A stretch of 44,931 bases of DNA from JBDRED01 sp043820025 [NCBI: Elusimicrobiota bacterium] (GTDB lineage: Bacteria; RUG730; JBDRED01), in assembly GCA_043820025.1 (NCBI GenBank), contig JBDRED010000011.1:1-44931 (forward strand). The letters run 5' to 3'. The notes below the pieces were generated by a model. That model was not told where the DNA came from, made no database searches, and was given only the letters and a program-made list of their open reading frames with translations. This document shows, one piece after another, positions 20,801 to 28,061 of the stretch. The stretch's first letter is position 1. Each line of letters opens with the position of its first letter. The position numbers and the translations under genes were made by a program.

Positions 20801-23800
20801 AGAACAAGCGAAACAGGTATTTTAGAGATCGTTGAGCCGATACTGGTAAGCAGCTGCGAACCGTCACAGATAGGAAAGGGATTGACTAATAAAATTTTAG
20901 TAGTGCATGGCAGCGGGTTTGAAGACGGCGCGATTGTAAGCATTAGCGGGTCAGGTATAACTCTTGAACAAGGGCCTGCTACATTTGTCAGCGCCGGCGA
21001 ACTGCATTCAACAATTACAGTTGTTGGAATGACGAATATTGTGCTTGGGCCAAGGGATGTTGTTGTGACAAATCCAAGCGGAGAAAAAGGCGTTGGCAGC
21101 GGGGTATTAGAGGTAGTTAATGCAATAACAATAGATACGATTGAGCCTAAATACATGGTTAGAGGCACATCAGGCACAGTCAGTATCAGAGGACAGGGCT
21201 TTGACTTAATTAATGGAAGCACTCCGACTGTTACAATAACAGGCGGGGGCGTAATTATAAACCAGAGCAGTGTTACATATGTGAGCAGTGTGGAGCTTAC
21301 GGCTCATTTTGATGTCAAGTCAGACGCTGCTGTCGGAGCTCGCGATCTTACAATCACAAACGCGGACGGCACAATAGGCAAGGGAATAGGAGTTTTCCAG
21401 GTAACCGTTGATCTGACTATTACAAACGTATTGCCTGAAAGCCTGGGCCAGGGCGCGCAGAATGAATGGGTGGAGATTAGAGGAAGAGGGTTTACCGAAG
21501 ATGCGGCAATTGATTTTGGCAGCGATATAACTGTGCAAGAAATTAATTATGTAAGCAGTGAAAAATTATTAGCGAAGATTTCTATAGATACGGGCGCGTC
21601 AGGCGCGTATAACCTAACGGTGCGCAACCCGCATGATGTTGACACAAAATCAAGCGCGCTTACAATAACAAATGTTCCTGTTGTATTAAATGTGTCTCCA
21701 CAAAGTTATTCGCAAGGAGCAAAAAATCAAACATTAATTATTGATGGATATAATATCGCCGGCAGCAGCGCAGTGCGGTTTAATGACGGCAACATTATTG
21801 TCAGCACGCCTACTGTATATACATCTAGTATGGTTGTGACAGTAACAGTTCCGCAAGGCACAGAAGCCGGTAAAAAGGATATAATAATAACGGATAACAC
21901 AGGCAGGCTTGGAATATCAAGAGGAGTATTTGAAATCACTCCAAAGCCAACAGTTATAAAGACTGATCCTGCTGTAGTTGATCAGGGAACAAAGGATGTT
22001 CCTCTCACAGTTTACGGAACAGGATTCAAGCCGGGAATTTCAGTCAGTTTTAATAATACGGACTTGAAGATAGTCGGGCAGGCAGTCTATATCAGCCCTG
22101 AACGCGTTACAGTCAGCGTTGACGCGTCATCATCAACTGCAGGCACATATGATGTTATTGTTACAAACAGCGACCAAAGCAAAGGCGCAGGGTATGGTAT
22201 TTTAAGCGTTGTAAAACCGCCTGTCATAACAAAATGTTCTCCGGCGCAGTTAAGCCAGGGCACGCAGGAACAAAACATAGTAATATCAGGATCTGACTTT
22301 ATGAAAGGGCTTACAGTAAACTTTATAGGCGGGAGCGGAGTATTTATAAGCTCTACAAGCGTTGTTTCTTCAAATCAAGTAATAGTCAAAGTAAGTGTTA
22401 ATGATGACGCTGCTGTAGGCGCGCGAACTGTGCAGATAGTTAATCCAAACAACAGCGCTACAGGCCTGTCAGGCGTTAATAAATTCGAAGTAACTCCAAA
22501 ACCAATTATTAATTCGCTGGTTCCTGCGACATTAATGCAGGGAGCAACATCATGGATTACAATAAAAGGAACAGGATTTTATGTCGGCAGTGAACCAAGC
22601 GTTATTATTCCTACAGTAACATTCAGCGGCGGAGGCATAATAATCAGCTCAACAGCGTATGTTGGCAGCACTGAAATAAAAGTTTACGTTGAAGTAGCTG
22701 ATACCGCAGTTTCAGGCAATAGGGATGTGCGTGTTGTAAATGCGGACGGAACTGCTGCGATTGGAGAGGGTAAGCTTACAATTGTTGCGCCTATGCAAAT
22801 AACCAGTTTATATCCTGCAGTTGTAGCGTATGGCGATACAGACAAGATTATTACAATAAAAGGCCAAGGGTTTAATGAAAATGCGGCTGTTGTGTTCAGC
22901 GCCGGAGATATTACAGTCAGTAATGTAACATACGTAAGCGACAATGAAATGAGCGTTACAATAAGCGTGCCTTCTGACAGCGAAGAAGGCCCGCGCGATA
23001 TAACAATTACAAACCAAAACGGAGTCTCAATAACCGCTGTAAATCTGTTCTCTATTATAGCGCCTATTACCATAAACGGGGTTAATCCTTCTGTTATTGG
23101 CAGAGGCGTTGTAAATAAAACCGTTCTCATTAGCGGAAGCAACTTCCAAGATGGGGCAGTAGTCAGTATTTCCGGAGCAGGCGTAACCCTAAGCACAGTT
23201 AGTTACAGTAATACAGAAATAGGAATAGCAGTCAGCGTAGCTGAGAACGCTCCTTTAAGTAAACGCGATATTACTATCACTAACCCGAACGGGTTAAAGA
23301 AAGTTCAAAAGGAATTATTAGAGGTTGTCAGCGATGTTACAATCAGCAAACTTACGCCGGGGTATGTAATGCAGGGAAGTTCGCTCTGGATAGATATTGC
23401 AGGCACAGGTTTTGGCGGAGTTACCGCATCTACGCCAAGCATTAAACTGAGCGGCACAGGGTTATATATTAGTTCAATCACGTACGCCGGATCAACAAGC
23501 CTGCGTATGTATATTATAGTCGCTTCAACAGCGAATGTTGGAGCTCGAGATATTACAATTCGCAATGCGGATGGGACAATAGGCGTTGGACAAGGTTCGT
23601 TAATTGTGACTGAACAGATGCAGATTACAGCTGTAGAGCCGGCTGCAATTGGCAGGGGCGCAGAGAATCAGGAAATAGTAATCACAGGTATTGGGTTTAT
23701 TGACACGCCGTCAATAGTGTTTAGTAAGGCGGGTATTTCCGCCTCAGGAGTAACATTTATAGGCAGTAATAAAATTAAGGTAAATGTAAGCGTGCTTGCT

Positions 23801-24710
23801 TCGGCAGCAACCGGATATACAGATATTACTATTAAAAATCCTAATAATGTCAGCAAGACAGCGAGCGGATTATTAGGCATAAATTTAGCGCCTGTTATTA
23901 CAGGATTGAGTATTTCCGAACTGCCTCAGGGCGCTGAAGAGCAAACAATTATTATTAGCGGATATAATATGCAGGTAAATACAAACACAGCTGTTGAATT
24001 TAGCGGCACTGACATAAGCGTAAAATCTACAAATGTTACAGCAGCTACAAGTATGGCGGTTGTTGTTTCAGTTAATAAGGGCGCGTCGCTTGGAGCGCGT
24101 GATATAATAATTACCAATGCTAACGGCGAGATTGGGGTTGGAAGAGCGATATTTAATATTACTAAAGGGCCGCAGATTATAAGCATTGCTCCAACAAGCT
24201 TAGATCAAGGAGTGCATAATCAAGAGGTTAATATATATGGATCCGGATTTAAGGCAGGAGCAGTCTTTTCTGTAGACGCTCTTAAGGTTACAATAAGCGA
24301 AACAAGATTCGTATCAAGCGATAGATTAATTGCTGTGGTAAGTATTGATTCAGGCACTCCGACAGGCCAGTATAATGCGAGCATTAGAAATCTTGACGGA
24401 AGCAATACAACCGGCGTCAATCTGTTTACAGTAACGCCGCCGCCTTCAATAGCTATAGTAACGCCGACAAAGATAAACAGAGGCGTAACAAACTTTGACA
24501 TAACAATAATCGGAAATAATTTTGCCGACGGAGCTGTAGTGTCAATTGACGGCGCCGGTATCAGCGTTAATAAGGTTACGTTTGTTTCATCGGTAAAATT
24601 GATTGTAAATATTACAGTCAGCGAGTCTGCAACGGTCGGGTCCAGGACAATAACAGTTGTTAATACAAACGGCAGTATTGGCATAGGCGCGAATATGCTG
24701 GAGATAGCGT
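4850..24710 (+). repeat. About 65 TIG repeats with an eight-repeat super-unit
   Basis: Repeats of about 92 residues recur throughout the giant gene. Every eighth boundary carries a proline-rich hinge: TIPKQP (nt 7926), LPPVAK (10371), NEPPKQ (12932), KEPPIPP (15143), LEPPLTP (17744), LPSLPTP (19994), VKPP (22217), TPPPS (24436). Spacings are 2445, 2561, 2211, 2601, 2250, 2223 and 2219 bp; the 2561 and 2601 spans contain non-TIG inserts. Each other repeat position also keeps its own signature. For example, the repeat before the hinge ends with a G-x-Y-[DN]-type strand and N-x-D-x-S, and the repeat three after the hinge opens with a P-x-x-[IL]-G-x-G-like motif. This indicates amplification of an eight-domain block. 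Confidence 0.85.
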
Positions 24711-26050
24711 CCGTTCCCAGCTTGTTATCAAATGTGAAAGCGACAAATACGCTCATTGATTATGAAAAAGGCGGAGTGCCGGATGGAGTGACTGTTCAAT
24801 ATACATTATCAGCTCCGGTTGACCAGTTAAAGTTAGATGTTTATAAAGGCAGCGGCGAGAATGTCAGGTCAATAATATTATATGATGTGCCGTTAGGCGC
24901 TCATACGACTGACTATGTTTTCTTCTGGGATGGATCAATTATAGTTAATCAAGCGACAGGCCAGAGAGGAAAAATAAATGGAGAATATCTATTAATAGTT
25001 TCAGCAACGAGCGGCAATGAAATAGTTTCAGTACAGCTGGCAAATAGGATTGAGGTTGAGGTTGTAAATATTTATAATCAGCAAATAGAATATACAAAAA
25101 TAGGCTCAAACCAGGACGAGATAGGGCCTTATAAAATAAAATTTGATTTATCAAAAGCCGCATTTACCACATTAAATGTTTTAAATAGCTCAGGTACTGT
25201 TGTAAGAGACCTGGGCATGCAGTTAGGAAAGAGCGGCGCTAATGCGTTTAGCTGGGATGGCCGCGACTCAAGCGGAAAGAATGTAGCGCGCGATGTTTAC
25301 ACAATCAGGATTGACGCGTACGACGAATCAATTCCTACTGACCGAGCTTACTCAAAATATGTTAAAGTTTCTGTGGACCAGCTTAAGGTTGTAGATGTTC
25401 AGATTTCAACATTAAAAGCCATTAACTCGCCGGCGAAGATACAGTTTATTCCGGCTGAGACTATGAATATTACAGTTACAATATATGAGCCGGGCACAGA
25501 GATAAAAAATGGAGTGCCTGTAACGCCCGGCAAGGTTGTAAAAACAATGACCACATATTTAGAGAAAGGCACAACATTCTATACTGAATGGGATGGAAAG
25601 GATTCAAAAGGCAATACCCTGATAGACGGAGATTATGTGCTCGTAATAACAGGCGTAGATAGTTTTGGAAGCAGTATCAGCGAGCCGATAGTCAGGTCTA
25701 TTTCAGTGCTTAGGGCCGGTGATATTAATGCGCGCAAACAAATGTTTGAAGAAAACAGTTACGTGTATCCAAACCCTGTAAGAACGGCCGTAAACAGCAG
25801 CGTAAAAATAAGGTACTCGCTCAACAGGGCTGCAGGGCTAAGATTACAAATTTTCGATATTATGGGGGATGTGATCTATCAAGCAAGCAAAGATAGTTTA
25901 AGTGTTGCTGAGAGCGAATTTATTTGGGATGTAAAGAATGATTCAGGCCGCGATGTAGCGCGCGGATTATATATTTATGTTTTAGAAGCGAAAGAGTATG
26001 AGTCAGGCGAAGTTTTAAGAGTATCAAAGAAGATAATGGTGATAAGATGA
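11912..26050 (+). CDS. Giant IPT/TIG-repeat surface protein, main part with FlgD-like and sorting-like C-terminus
   Basis: 4,712 residues from the first in-frame GTG, but similarity to the repeat family begins before it: this frame reads GSSNTATVQLAYNRR and then VTVNGTGF upstream of 11912, so the true protein continues from 4734. About 44 TIG repeats follow to about 24710, with an obvious eight-repeat order. The C-terminal 440 residues differ: three FlgD-like Ig blocks (24725-25715, with FFWDGS, SWDGRDSSGK and EWDGKDSKGN turns) and a final domain from about 25755 opening YVYPNPV and ending KKIMVIR, which resembles type IX secretion sorting domains. No ribosome site precedes 11912. The stop overlaps the ATG of the PorV gene. 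The repaired protein of ~7,100 residues would be secreted and surface-exposed. Confidence 0.86.
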   Translation: MPAVTVSGTGVTSINGSTNVSSKLSLTTQLLIDTALSFPSARDVKVKNPDGTLGQGLGLLTLLEPLSISTCTPHVIGKGAENTSIRVYGKGFAEGIRGRSDSAGAVVGNVNYIGANEMIVPVSIDDIYSGGTAQITLINTNGDSAQFTLDVQEIPVITSITPDFAPQGAGGLASTMTVVINGYKLGDVDVSTGVSFGNGIIVSTLTAVSQNSLTLGIRVQSFATVGMRNITIIDKNGKKGIEYDAFEVTAKPSITSITPASLTAGTTVTVDVRGTGFNDNAKLSMSGSGFNVFGYNYYNNERFLAKVYASTLTIPGTYDITVTNPDQSKGEGYGLFTLNEPPKQPEILEIVPGEMVQGLVDQELWVLGHNFENGIVVSFGGGGIQKSSMVYVNENQLRLIVTVDAAALEGSRLVRVINPSGKTDAKESFTIISLPKVTKVVPNTLTQGTTTTVYVQGTGFTTGADVTISGAQGITVSNIEITGAAELHFSAYVSPQALVGAHDVTVITPNGTGQGPGLLNITAPLNISSVYPSTFAQGAENRDVWIRGTGFREDSQIVIGNNEIEIINTAYLNQNEMRVTINVPGTANIGDKEIAVYNNTGAKDTSDGLFFVIPPVEVTAVYPEEIGIGVQNKRIRIDGKEFKDGAAVKIVGLGVTVSSVTFSSTNQIFANVSVNTDVLEGYRDVVVTNLDGNYGKGESVINIKEQVTVSMLSPEYFVLTPGTTYQNLIVRGANFEGAPSISFSGQGVSIAPGSVNLISSDELTATVWVDTMNVTNSSIRDIYVTNSDGAIGKGGSLFRIIKPISVSRVVPSALGLGSENAHIKINGEGFIESSDVTFNDSKITVSDVQYISAEQLDVTLSIEMNAYLGKATFTITGFGAPIVNNTAFTVTDAPVIHSVEPAKYARGAKLQTLKIQGTGFDIHSTTVSIPSGITIHSLNVNVLETEITLVISVESWAEIGKRDVTVVAGNNGKFGTAEDIFEIVAGPSISDIYPEAIIQGKTKQDIVINGAGFSEGLSVKIDAVGVTTNTITFAGENKLIVNVDVLQKTSNPGKYDIIITNPDGSQGKGIEIFEVKEPPIPPTLVSISPERANKGTTASLVLTGSNFQKGMVLSFPGGGISITTSSWKSVTQVDATIEVLDTALIGPRNIILSNPDGGVLTYNNAFEVTTVPIVTSITPSSIERRANVTREMYVNGTGFIEGANVKISGYGVFVSSVVYMGTTELLAYIVITDTAPIGTRDISVINPYDIRGLGEGLLNVVAPAGISKLSPSKLTLGESNRIISIFGSGFNSPVNVKFEGGIIVNNIAFFDDTRIDVDVTVPNTVSTGWKSVTVTNIDQGVETKKSGALEIGNPVEVIQLDPSSIGRGALNKEIVVTGSNFSDSNNSVTVDAVGVVVTTYTTNGTTSITMKVNVSETAPLGTLDVQVTNSEGSKGVGKGVLEIVDKVKINSIDPAYIEKSWENLTELSHDHSDLFSIYMNAGDNSNARVFISSTVMKIAAYGGTNLGTHTITLGDYTIEGLIIEIKQYNTGAGAGQNGWEVTYNEAVYQQFKDYSATALTPLYWKEAYQSFDAETAGIDYNYIYGKEVIIRGEGFSLEGSPSVTVSGSGITTQNTSVESDGYMKTNFKIDADNIGVGAHDITIRNADGTIGKGYGVLQFLEPLYISTCAPSVIGNTEGTGTEVVRIIGKGFIENMGVTLKAGTGLAINNIKYIDSTEIQVTVTPSEIGNKTLEIKNPETERTKDVILRVEALPIVTGVSPSSLPQSAGGASSTTITLYGKGFDVSTSSAASKIIKFSDNRITVSSITYLSAGRDQMNINVRVDRAAAIGSVNIEITDKDNNIGTSREVFSITPSPSVVSITPASLRPGTTVSMDIRGTGFASDSRILFSGVGISTTSYKFASSERILVGVIADAEKIIPDVYDITVQNGDLSSGIGYGILTVLEPPLTPIVIGISPDKVAVKQTNQDVIISGANFEQGAIVNFIGGGVNITTTTLLSKTELRLKIDIDEAAQLGYRGINVTNPSGRVSETVPNIFQVTAMPEIISMSPASLVRGTTNWVTIAGNGFSEEAQLEVTADNYITISSLTVVGATQIRFKASIGSNAVIGQHDIMVWTNNGSGIGKGVFKVVDPVSILNVTPPSVARDNKAHSMSITGESFDEETQIEVTGNGVTVGNIKFVSSQEMSFYLTLATDADETYRDIIITNKEGSSATQTNAVNVVEPVVISGIEPASLGIGASSQTVIINGTGFSLINGSTPTVTIAGVGVTLSPQVSYNSSRQLVVTAHVSPTASVGARTITAANADGNEGEGAGLLSVEEKISIQAVEPASKAISTTTFSLKIIGSGFDTQGDTPTISLSGRGVSVVSRYAPTSGSEMHIDLLIDTNTVTVGSRDITITNPDGTTGIGKGVFTITEPLTIIKTVPTDLGKGAVQKTISVYGRGFVEGAQITFDGSNGINLIGSPKYISAEQIDLTVSLDNPAVYVGFSTMTVTNPNMDSYTTNRVFKVTDAPVVNAISQGAAFGQGAANQTVVITGANYVVGNTTVTFAGLGGGVIVRNTQVNASSNTITLTIDVSNNATIGKRDIIVTSGGIFGTGKALFEVLSKPIIQTVTPSGHLVGTTNQTITLTGLGFGSGGGTSVSFNPNYITVNSVSLINSQTVKLNVSLNGPSIEVGNYDIIVTNNDNSTAAKEDAFAVLPSLPTPIVYSISPSKVHQGLSGQEIAVIGGNFEQGAIVSFSGGKVIGSSVAYISESQLQLVVAVESDAVVGFRDVTITNPNSGTYTLEDGFEVVTTPTITSSDPSSISKPVSGGENHTLLINGTGFSENASVRISGQSIYVSSTRFVGSTQLETSIVVYSSASVGAHDIIVDNTFGISGLGAGALKITEPLTIDNTTALQIPRGVKDRIITVKGTGFENGASVVFGGGGITVNSVDRLSSKELELSVSVADNAELGARLITITNTNGTSRTSETGILEIVEPILVSSCEPSQIGKGLTNKILVVHGSGFEDGAIVSISGSGITLEQGPATFVSAGELHSTITVVGMTNIVLGPRDVVVTNPSGEKGVGSGVLEVVNAITIDTIEPKYMVRGTSGTVSIRGQGFDLINGSTPTVTITGGGVIINQSSVTYVSSVELTAHFDVKSDAAVGARDLTITNADGTIGKGIGVFQVTVDLTITNVLPESLGQGAQNEWVEIRGRGFTEDAAIDFGSDITVQEINYVSSEKLLAKISIDTGASGAYNLTVRNPHDVDTKSSALTITNVPVVLNVSPQSYSQGAKNQTLIIDGYNIAGSSAVRFNDGNIIVSTPTVYTSSMVVTVTVPQGTEAGKKDIIITDNTGRLGISRGVFEITPKPTVIKTDPAVVDQGTKDVPLTVYGTGFKPGISVSFNNTDLKIVGQAVYISPERVTVSVDASSSTAGTYDVIVTNSDQSKGAGYGILSVVKPPVITKCSPAQLSQGTQEQNIVISGSDFMKGLTVNFIGGSGVFISSTSVVSSNQVIVKVSVNDDAAVGARTVQIVNPNNSATGLSGVNKFEVTPKPIINSLVPATLMQGATSWITIKGTGFYVGSEPSVIIPTVTFSGGGIIISSTAYVGSTEIKVYVEVADTAVSGNRDVRVVNADGTAAIGEGKLTIVAPMQITSLYPAVVAYGDTDKIITIKGQGFNENAAVVFSAGDITVSNVTYVSDNEMSVTISVPSDSEEGPRDITITNQNGVSITAVNLFSIIAPITINGVNPSVIGRGVVNKTVLISGSNFQDGAVVSISGAGVTLSTVSYSNTEIGIAVSVAENAPLSKRDITITNPNGLKKVQKELLEVVSDVTISKLTPGYVMQGSSLWIDIAGTGFGGVTASTPSIKLSGTGLYISSITYAGSTSLRMYIIVASTANVGARDITIRNADGTIGVGQGSLIVTEQMQITAVEPAAIGRGAENQEIVITGIGFIDTPSIVFSKAGISASGVTFIGSNKIKVNVSVLASAATGYTDITIKNPNNVSKTASGLLGINLAPVITGLSISELPQGAEEQTIIISGYNMQVNTNTAVEFSGTDISVKSTNVTAATSMAVVVSVNKGASLGARDIIITNANGEIGVGRAIFNITKGPQIISIAPTSLDQGVHNQEVNIYGSGFKAGAVFSVDALKVTISETRFVSSDRLIAVVSIDSGTPTGQYNASIRNLDGSNTTGVNLFTVTPPPSIAIVTPTKINRGVTNFDITIIGNNFADGAVVSIDGAGISVNKVTFVSSVKLIVNITVSESATVGSRTITVVNTNGSIGIGANMLEIASVPSLLSNVKATNTLIDYEKGGVPDGVTVQYTLSAPVDQLKLDVYKGSGENVRSIILYDVPLGAHTTDYVFFWDGSIIVNQATGQRGKINGEYLLIVSATSGNEIVSVQLANRIEVEVVNIYNQQIEYTKIGSNQDEIGPYKIKFDLSKAAFTTLNVLNSSGTVVRDLGMQLGKSGANAFSWDGRDSSGKNVARDVYTIRIDAYDESIPTDRAYSKYVKVSVDQLKVVDVQISTLKAINSPAKIQFIPAETMNITVTIYEPGTEIKNGVPVTPGKVVKTMTTYLEKGTTFYTEWDGKDSKGNTLIDGDYVLVITGVDSFGSSISEPIVRSISVLRAGDINARKQMFEENSYVYPNPVRTAVNSSVKIRYSLNRAAGLRLQIFDIMGDVIYQASKDSLSVAESEFIWDVKNDSGRDVARGLYIYVLEAKEYESGEVLRVSKKIMVIR

Positions 26051-27045
26051 TGAAAAACAATAAATTAATCAGTATTAAAATGATTGCGAAAATTATGACG
26101 GCGGTTTTATTCACGGCAATGCTCTGTATGAGCAGTGTTTTTGCTGAGTCAATAAATGAAAATGCAGGCACAAAAAACTTTTTGTTTCTAAAGATGGGAT
26201 TAGGGGCAAGGGTAATGGCAATGGGCGGCGCGTTTACGGCAGTAGCTGACGATGTAAACGCTATTAGGTATAATCCGGCCGGGCTTAGAACTCTTTTAAG
26301 AAAACAGGTAATGGGAACGCATATAGCATGGTTCCAGGGAATCAGAGGAGAATATGTTGCTTATGGCCAGCCGTTAAAGAGTAGTATGGCAATTGGCGCA
26401 AGCCTTTTACTCTTTACTGCCGATGAGATAGAACGTCGTGATGACGCAGGTAATATGTCGGGTTATGTTGGCTTTGAGCAGGGCGTTGCGCATCTGGCGT
26501 GGGCAACCAGATTGGATAGAAATGAAAGAGTGCTGTTTGGTATCGGAGTAAAATATGTTTATGAGATATTGGATGGAGATAAATGGGATACAGCGTCTTG
26601 CGATGTTGGAATTCTTGGCAGGGTTGCAGGGTCGCTTTTCTTGGGCGCAGCTTATAGAAATATTGATGTTATGAATGCAAATCTTCCTGAAGAAATAAGA
26701 GCCGGGCTTAGTTATTTCTTCCCTAAAACTACTATTAGCGTTGACGCAATCGAATTTTCCGATACAGGCCTTAGAATTGCTATAGGCGGAGAATATATAA
26801 TAAAACGCACAGTTGCGTTTAGACTGGGTTATGGCGCGACAAATAATGAGGCATTAGGCGAGCTTGAGAACGATACATTTAAAGATCTTGGATTAGCAAG
26901 AACTGCAGGTATGTCAACAGGCTTGGGATTCTCAACACACCCGATAGCATTCTTAGGCGGATCAAAGCTCCAAGTTGATTATGCGTTTGCGCATTATGGA
27001 AAGCTTGGTATGACGCATGTGGTTTCTTTCTCAACAGAATTTTAA
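26047..27045 (+). CDS. PorV/PorQ-family outer-membrane protein
   Basis: A 332-residue beta-barrel protein with signal peptide (hydrophobic stretch MTAVLFTAMLCMSSVFA). The family signature near the mature N-terminus is clear: FLKMGLGARVMAMGGAFTAV, then ADDVNAIRYNPAGL. It ends in alternating strands closing with VVSFSTEF, a typical barrel terminus. PorV in Bacteroidota type IX secretion is the shuttle that carries sorting-domain substrates to the attachment complex; the same family occurs in many lineages lacking other Por genes. Its ATG overlaps the stop of the giant gene (ATGATG at 26047-26052), so it is translationally coupled to a gene whose C-terminus looks like a sorting domain. That pairing suggests it handles export or anchoring of the giant protein (inference). 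Confidence 0.85.
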   Translation: MMKNNKLISIKMIAKIMTAVLFTAMLCMSSVFAESINENAGTKNFLFLKMGLGARVMAMGGAFTAVADDVNAIRYNPAGLRTLLRKQVMGTHIAWFQGIRGEYVAYGQPLKSSMAIGASLLLFTADEIERRDDAGNMSGYVGFEQGVAHLAWATRLDRNERVLFGIGVKYVYEILDGDKWDTASCDVGILGRVAGSLFLGAAYRNIDVMNANLPEEIRAGLSYFFPKTTISVDAIEFSDTGLRIAIGGEYIIKRTVAFRLGYGATNNEALGELENDTFKDLGLARTAGMSTGLGFSTHPIAFLGGSKLQVDYAFAHYGKLGMTHVVSFSTEF

Positions 27046-27067
27046 CGCCCAATAGGGAACAAATAAT

Positions 27068-27259
27068 ATGAAACATTTGTCAAAAATTAGTAATGTTTTA
27101 TGCGCAGCGCAGCAGAATAACGGACAGGCTATGGTCGAATACACGCTTTTAATAGCAGTGGTTGCAATGGCGTTTATGGGCGCGTCTCCTCTATTAGACG
27201 ATGCGGTAAAAAAATTATTTATAAGCTTAGCTGATTTTATTGGCCGGAATATGCCATAA
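27068..27259 (+). CDS. flp: Flp/Fap-type pilin
   Basis: A 63-residue class IVb (Tad) prepilin. The leader MKHLSKISNVLCAAQQNNG ends at Gly19 and is followed by QAMVEYTLLIAVVAMAFM: the required Glu at position +5 and Tyr at +6 of the mature protein, then the hydrophobic assembly helix. The mature pilin is about 44 residues, in the Flp range. It starts 22 bp after the PorV-family gene with aggga upstream, so it belongs to the same gene string. It would be cleaved by a TadV/CpaA-type prepilin peptidase, which is not in this window. Confidence 0.9.
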   Translation: MKHLSKISNVLCAAQQNNGQAMVEYTLLIAVVAMAFMGASPLLDDAVKKLFISLADFIGRNMP

Positions 27260-27345
27260 GATAGTTTAGCGATGAGCGGACATTTTATTGTATGGGTTTG
27301 ATTTATTAAAACCGATAAAAGTTAATGTGAGATAAAAGAAAATAG

Positions 27346-27375
27346 TTGGAATAATGTATAAAAATATTGTATAAA
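27346..27375 (+). promoter_or_regulatory. Candidate promoter before the second pilin
   Basis: TTGGAA (27346-27351) and TATAAA (27370-27375) are 18 bp apart and lie in the 142-bp gap between the two pilin genes. They would allow the second pilin and downstream Tad genes to be expressed at a different level from the giant-protein unit. A strong ribosome site (aggagggga) follows at 27392-27400. Confidence 0.4.
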
Positions 27376-27401
27376 TAAAAAAACTCTTTTTAGGAGGGGA
27401 T

Positions 27402-27569
27402 ATGATAAGAAAATTTTTTAAAGATGAAAATGCGCAAGGTATGACGGAGTATATTTTGATAATTGCGGTTATTGCAATTGCTGTACTCGGTGTTATGGGG
27501 CTTTTCGGCGATCAAATCAGTAAAATGTTTAGCTCATTTAAAGGCAAACTCGAAGACGCGACAAGCTAA
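27402..27569 (+). CDS. flp: Second Flp-type pilin (55 residues)
   Basis: A short gene with a strong ribosome site (aggagggga) and ATG at 27402. The product begins MIRKFFKDENA and continues QGMTEYILIIAVIAIAVLGV, followed by a polar tail ending KLEDATS. The mature start would be Gln12 with Glu at +5 and Tyr at +6, as in Flp pilins, but the residue before the cut is Ala rather than the usual Gly. The mature product is about 44 residues, matching the first pilin. The stronger ribosome site and its own candidate promoter suggest this may be the major pilin; that is inference. Confidence 0.85.
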   Translation: MIRKFFKDENAQGMTEYILIIAVIAIAVLGVMGLFGDQISKMFSSFKGKLEDATS

Positions 27570-27612
27570 TAAGAAATATTGATTACCCCGGAGATTGATT
27601 ATTGGGGGATAA

Positions 27613-28035
27613 ATGCAAAGGATTTTGAAGAAGACTGACATCAAAGGCCAGACACTTGTTGAGTTTGTTATTGTGTTTTATGTGTTTATGCTTTTGGCGC
27701 TGGGTGTTCTTCAATGGGCTTACATTGGAGTTAATGCAATAGTCATTAATCATGCGGTGTTTCAAGTCGCAAGGGTTGGTTCTGTAACCGACGATAAAAG
27801 GACTATGGAAAGAGCCGCTGACCTGGCTATACCGTTTAAGAACAAGGAAGATATTAGTTTAAAAATTCTTTCTAATGATGATAGTCAGGATTTGAATATT
27901 GAGCTTAGCTATAAGGTGCCGCTTTTTTTTCCGATAATTAATAAGCTCATTAAGGAAGCATTGCAGTTAGATGAGTATAAACTGCCTATAAAGGCAGAAT
28001 ATATGATGCCCAAAGAGGGCGTGACAATACAATAG
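27613..28035 (+). CDS. tadE: TadE-like pseudopilin
   Basis: A 140-residue TadE-family protein. After a short basic leader, GQTLVEFVIVFYVFMLLALG forms the class IVb prepilin-like motif (Gly/Gln cut, Glu at +5) and the single N-terminal membrane helix; the remaining ~100 residues are periplasmic. TadE is a minor pseudopilin thought to act in Tad pilus assembly. A GGGGGA ribosome site at 27604-27609 precedes the ATG. CCCC at 27586-27589 can pair with GGGG at 27604-27607, which might partly hide that site. A partner tadF/tadG is not seen. Confidence 0.85.
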   Translation: MQRILKKTDIKGQTLVEFVIVFYVFMLLALGVLQWAYIGVNAIVINHAVFQVARVGSVTDDKRTMERAADLAIPFKNKEDISLKILSNDDSQDLNIELSYKVPLFFPIINKLIKEALQLDEYKLPIKAEYMMPKEGVTIQ

Positions 28036-28061
28036 CGCGTCGTACGAGTTACTATTTCACT

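Noticed and set aside
20491-21222. Long minus-strand open frame (243 codons) and similar ones across 12-25 kb
   Set aside because: They are antisense shadows of the TIG repeats, rich in Pro, Ser, Thr and Val from reversed codons, and recur wherever the repeats do.
4734-26050. CRISPR or simple DNA repeats in the repetitive region
   Set aside because: The repetition is at the protein level with strong nucleotide divergence and no constant short repeats or spacers.
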